A stretch of 41,784 nucleotides of DNA from Methylacidiphilales bacterium (GTDB lineage Bacteria > Verrucomicrobiota > Verrucomicrobiia > Methylacidiphilales > UBA1321), in contig JAJSLI010000002.1 in NCBI GenBank assembly GCA_021272315.1, positions 1-41,784 on the forward strand, read 5' to 3'. Shown piece after piece: positions 41,678 through 41,784 of this stretch; the stretch's first letter is position 1, and every line of letters begins with the position of its first letter. Made by a program: the position numbers and the translations under genes. A model generated the notes under the pieces. That model was not told where the DNA came from. It was given only the letters and a program-made list of their open reading frames with translations, and did no database searches.

Positions 41678-41784
41678 GTGAATCCCGTCGATAGTCCGCG
41701 GCAACCTCAAACGGACCAAGACCGGGGCTATCGTGCCTTGCGGCGCTTTGGCGCGACAGTCAAGCGATTCGGCTTGTATAGAGC
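41678..41784 (+). CDS. Possible gene start, cut by the window edge
   Basis: A GTG at 41678 opens a frame to the window end (35 codons, beginning VNPVDSPRQPQTDQDRGYRA and continuing with basic residues). It is divergent from the proline-rich gene. There is no strong ribosome-binding site, and no family can be judged from this length. Between 41596 and this point lie a CCTAGG/CCTAG partial palindrome (near 41610) and a GGCGGC/GCCGCC hairpin (near 41643). Confidence 0.35.
   Translation, partial: MNPVDSPRQPQTDQDRGYRALRRFGATVKRFGLYR

Noticed and set aside
1-41784. CRISPR array
   Set aside because: The repeats seen are dispersed inverted repeats or protein-coding tandem repeats. No regularly spaced direct repeats with unique spacers and no cas gene were found.

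Overview
The window is about 41.8 kb of moderately GC-rich bacterial chromosome. It most resembles Verrucomicrobiota. This is an inference from the gene set: a TypA/RNase HIII/MutY core next to DUF5069, DUF2934, a sialate O-acetylesterase, an MGH1/GH63-like glycosidase, a GH5-like secreted glycosidase, a URO-D-like/PhyH pair, many small secreted proteins and very repeat-rich intergenic DNA. No marker gene settles the lineage. No CRISPR array, rRNA, integrase or complete transposase was seen.

Layout. 1-5.6 kb: TPR protein (cut by the edge), membrane protein, GH63-like glycosidase, TPMT-type methyltransferase, hemolysin-III family protein and a small winged-helix-like protein. 5.7-12.4 kb: an accessory block of very small genes, many secreted, lipidated or histidine-rich. 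It includes a WxxGxW-repeat protein, a GlsB/YeaQ stress-type membrane protein, a DUF2934 protein and an SDR oxidoreductase. Five copies of one perfect or near-perfect 16-20 bp palindrome lie here. 12.4-19 kb: DUF1638 protein, NlpC/P60 hydrolase, small lipoprotein, two secreted paralogues (LGETE family), a secreted beta-propeller-like protein, FkbM methyltransferase and a GT2 glycosyltransferase. 19-21.6 kb: a sialate O-acetylesterase flanked by tRNA-Gly on one side and two copies of the tRNA 3' end on the other. 21.6-32.5 kb: epimerase, DUF5069, Lrp-type regulator plus aminotransferase, typA, a large GH5-like secreted protein followed by a second copy of the typA 3' end, a membrane protein, mutY and rnhC. 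32.5-35.7 kb: AraC-type regulator, divergent URO-D-like protein and PhyH dioxygenase. 35.7-41.8 kb: carA, an FHA-domain membrane protein, a PrmA-like methyltransferase, a 1096-residue proline-rich membrane protein, and the start of one more gene at the edge.

How parts may work together. The clearest unexplained structure is the palindrome (core TGGGGT-N4-ACCCCA). It occurs at 5712, 8721, 9199, 9618 and 11896, each time 32-37 bp before the start codon of a small gene. At 9618 and 11896 it sits between divergent starts with similar spacing on both sides. That geometry fits a shared operator or a 5'-leader hairpin controlling a dispersed set of small envelope/stress genes. A second regulatory unit is the AraC regulator with the URO-D-like and PhyH genes: both target genes carry the same interrupted block at exactly the same distance from ATG.

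The window also shows genome plasticity. Two families of short inverted-repeat (REP-like) elements, a third dispersed composite repeat, duplicated tRNA ends and a diverged duplication of the last 99 bp of typA all mark past rearrangements.
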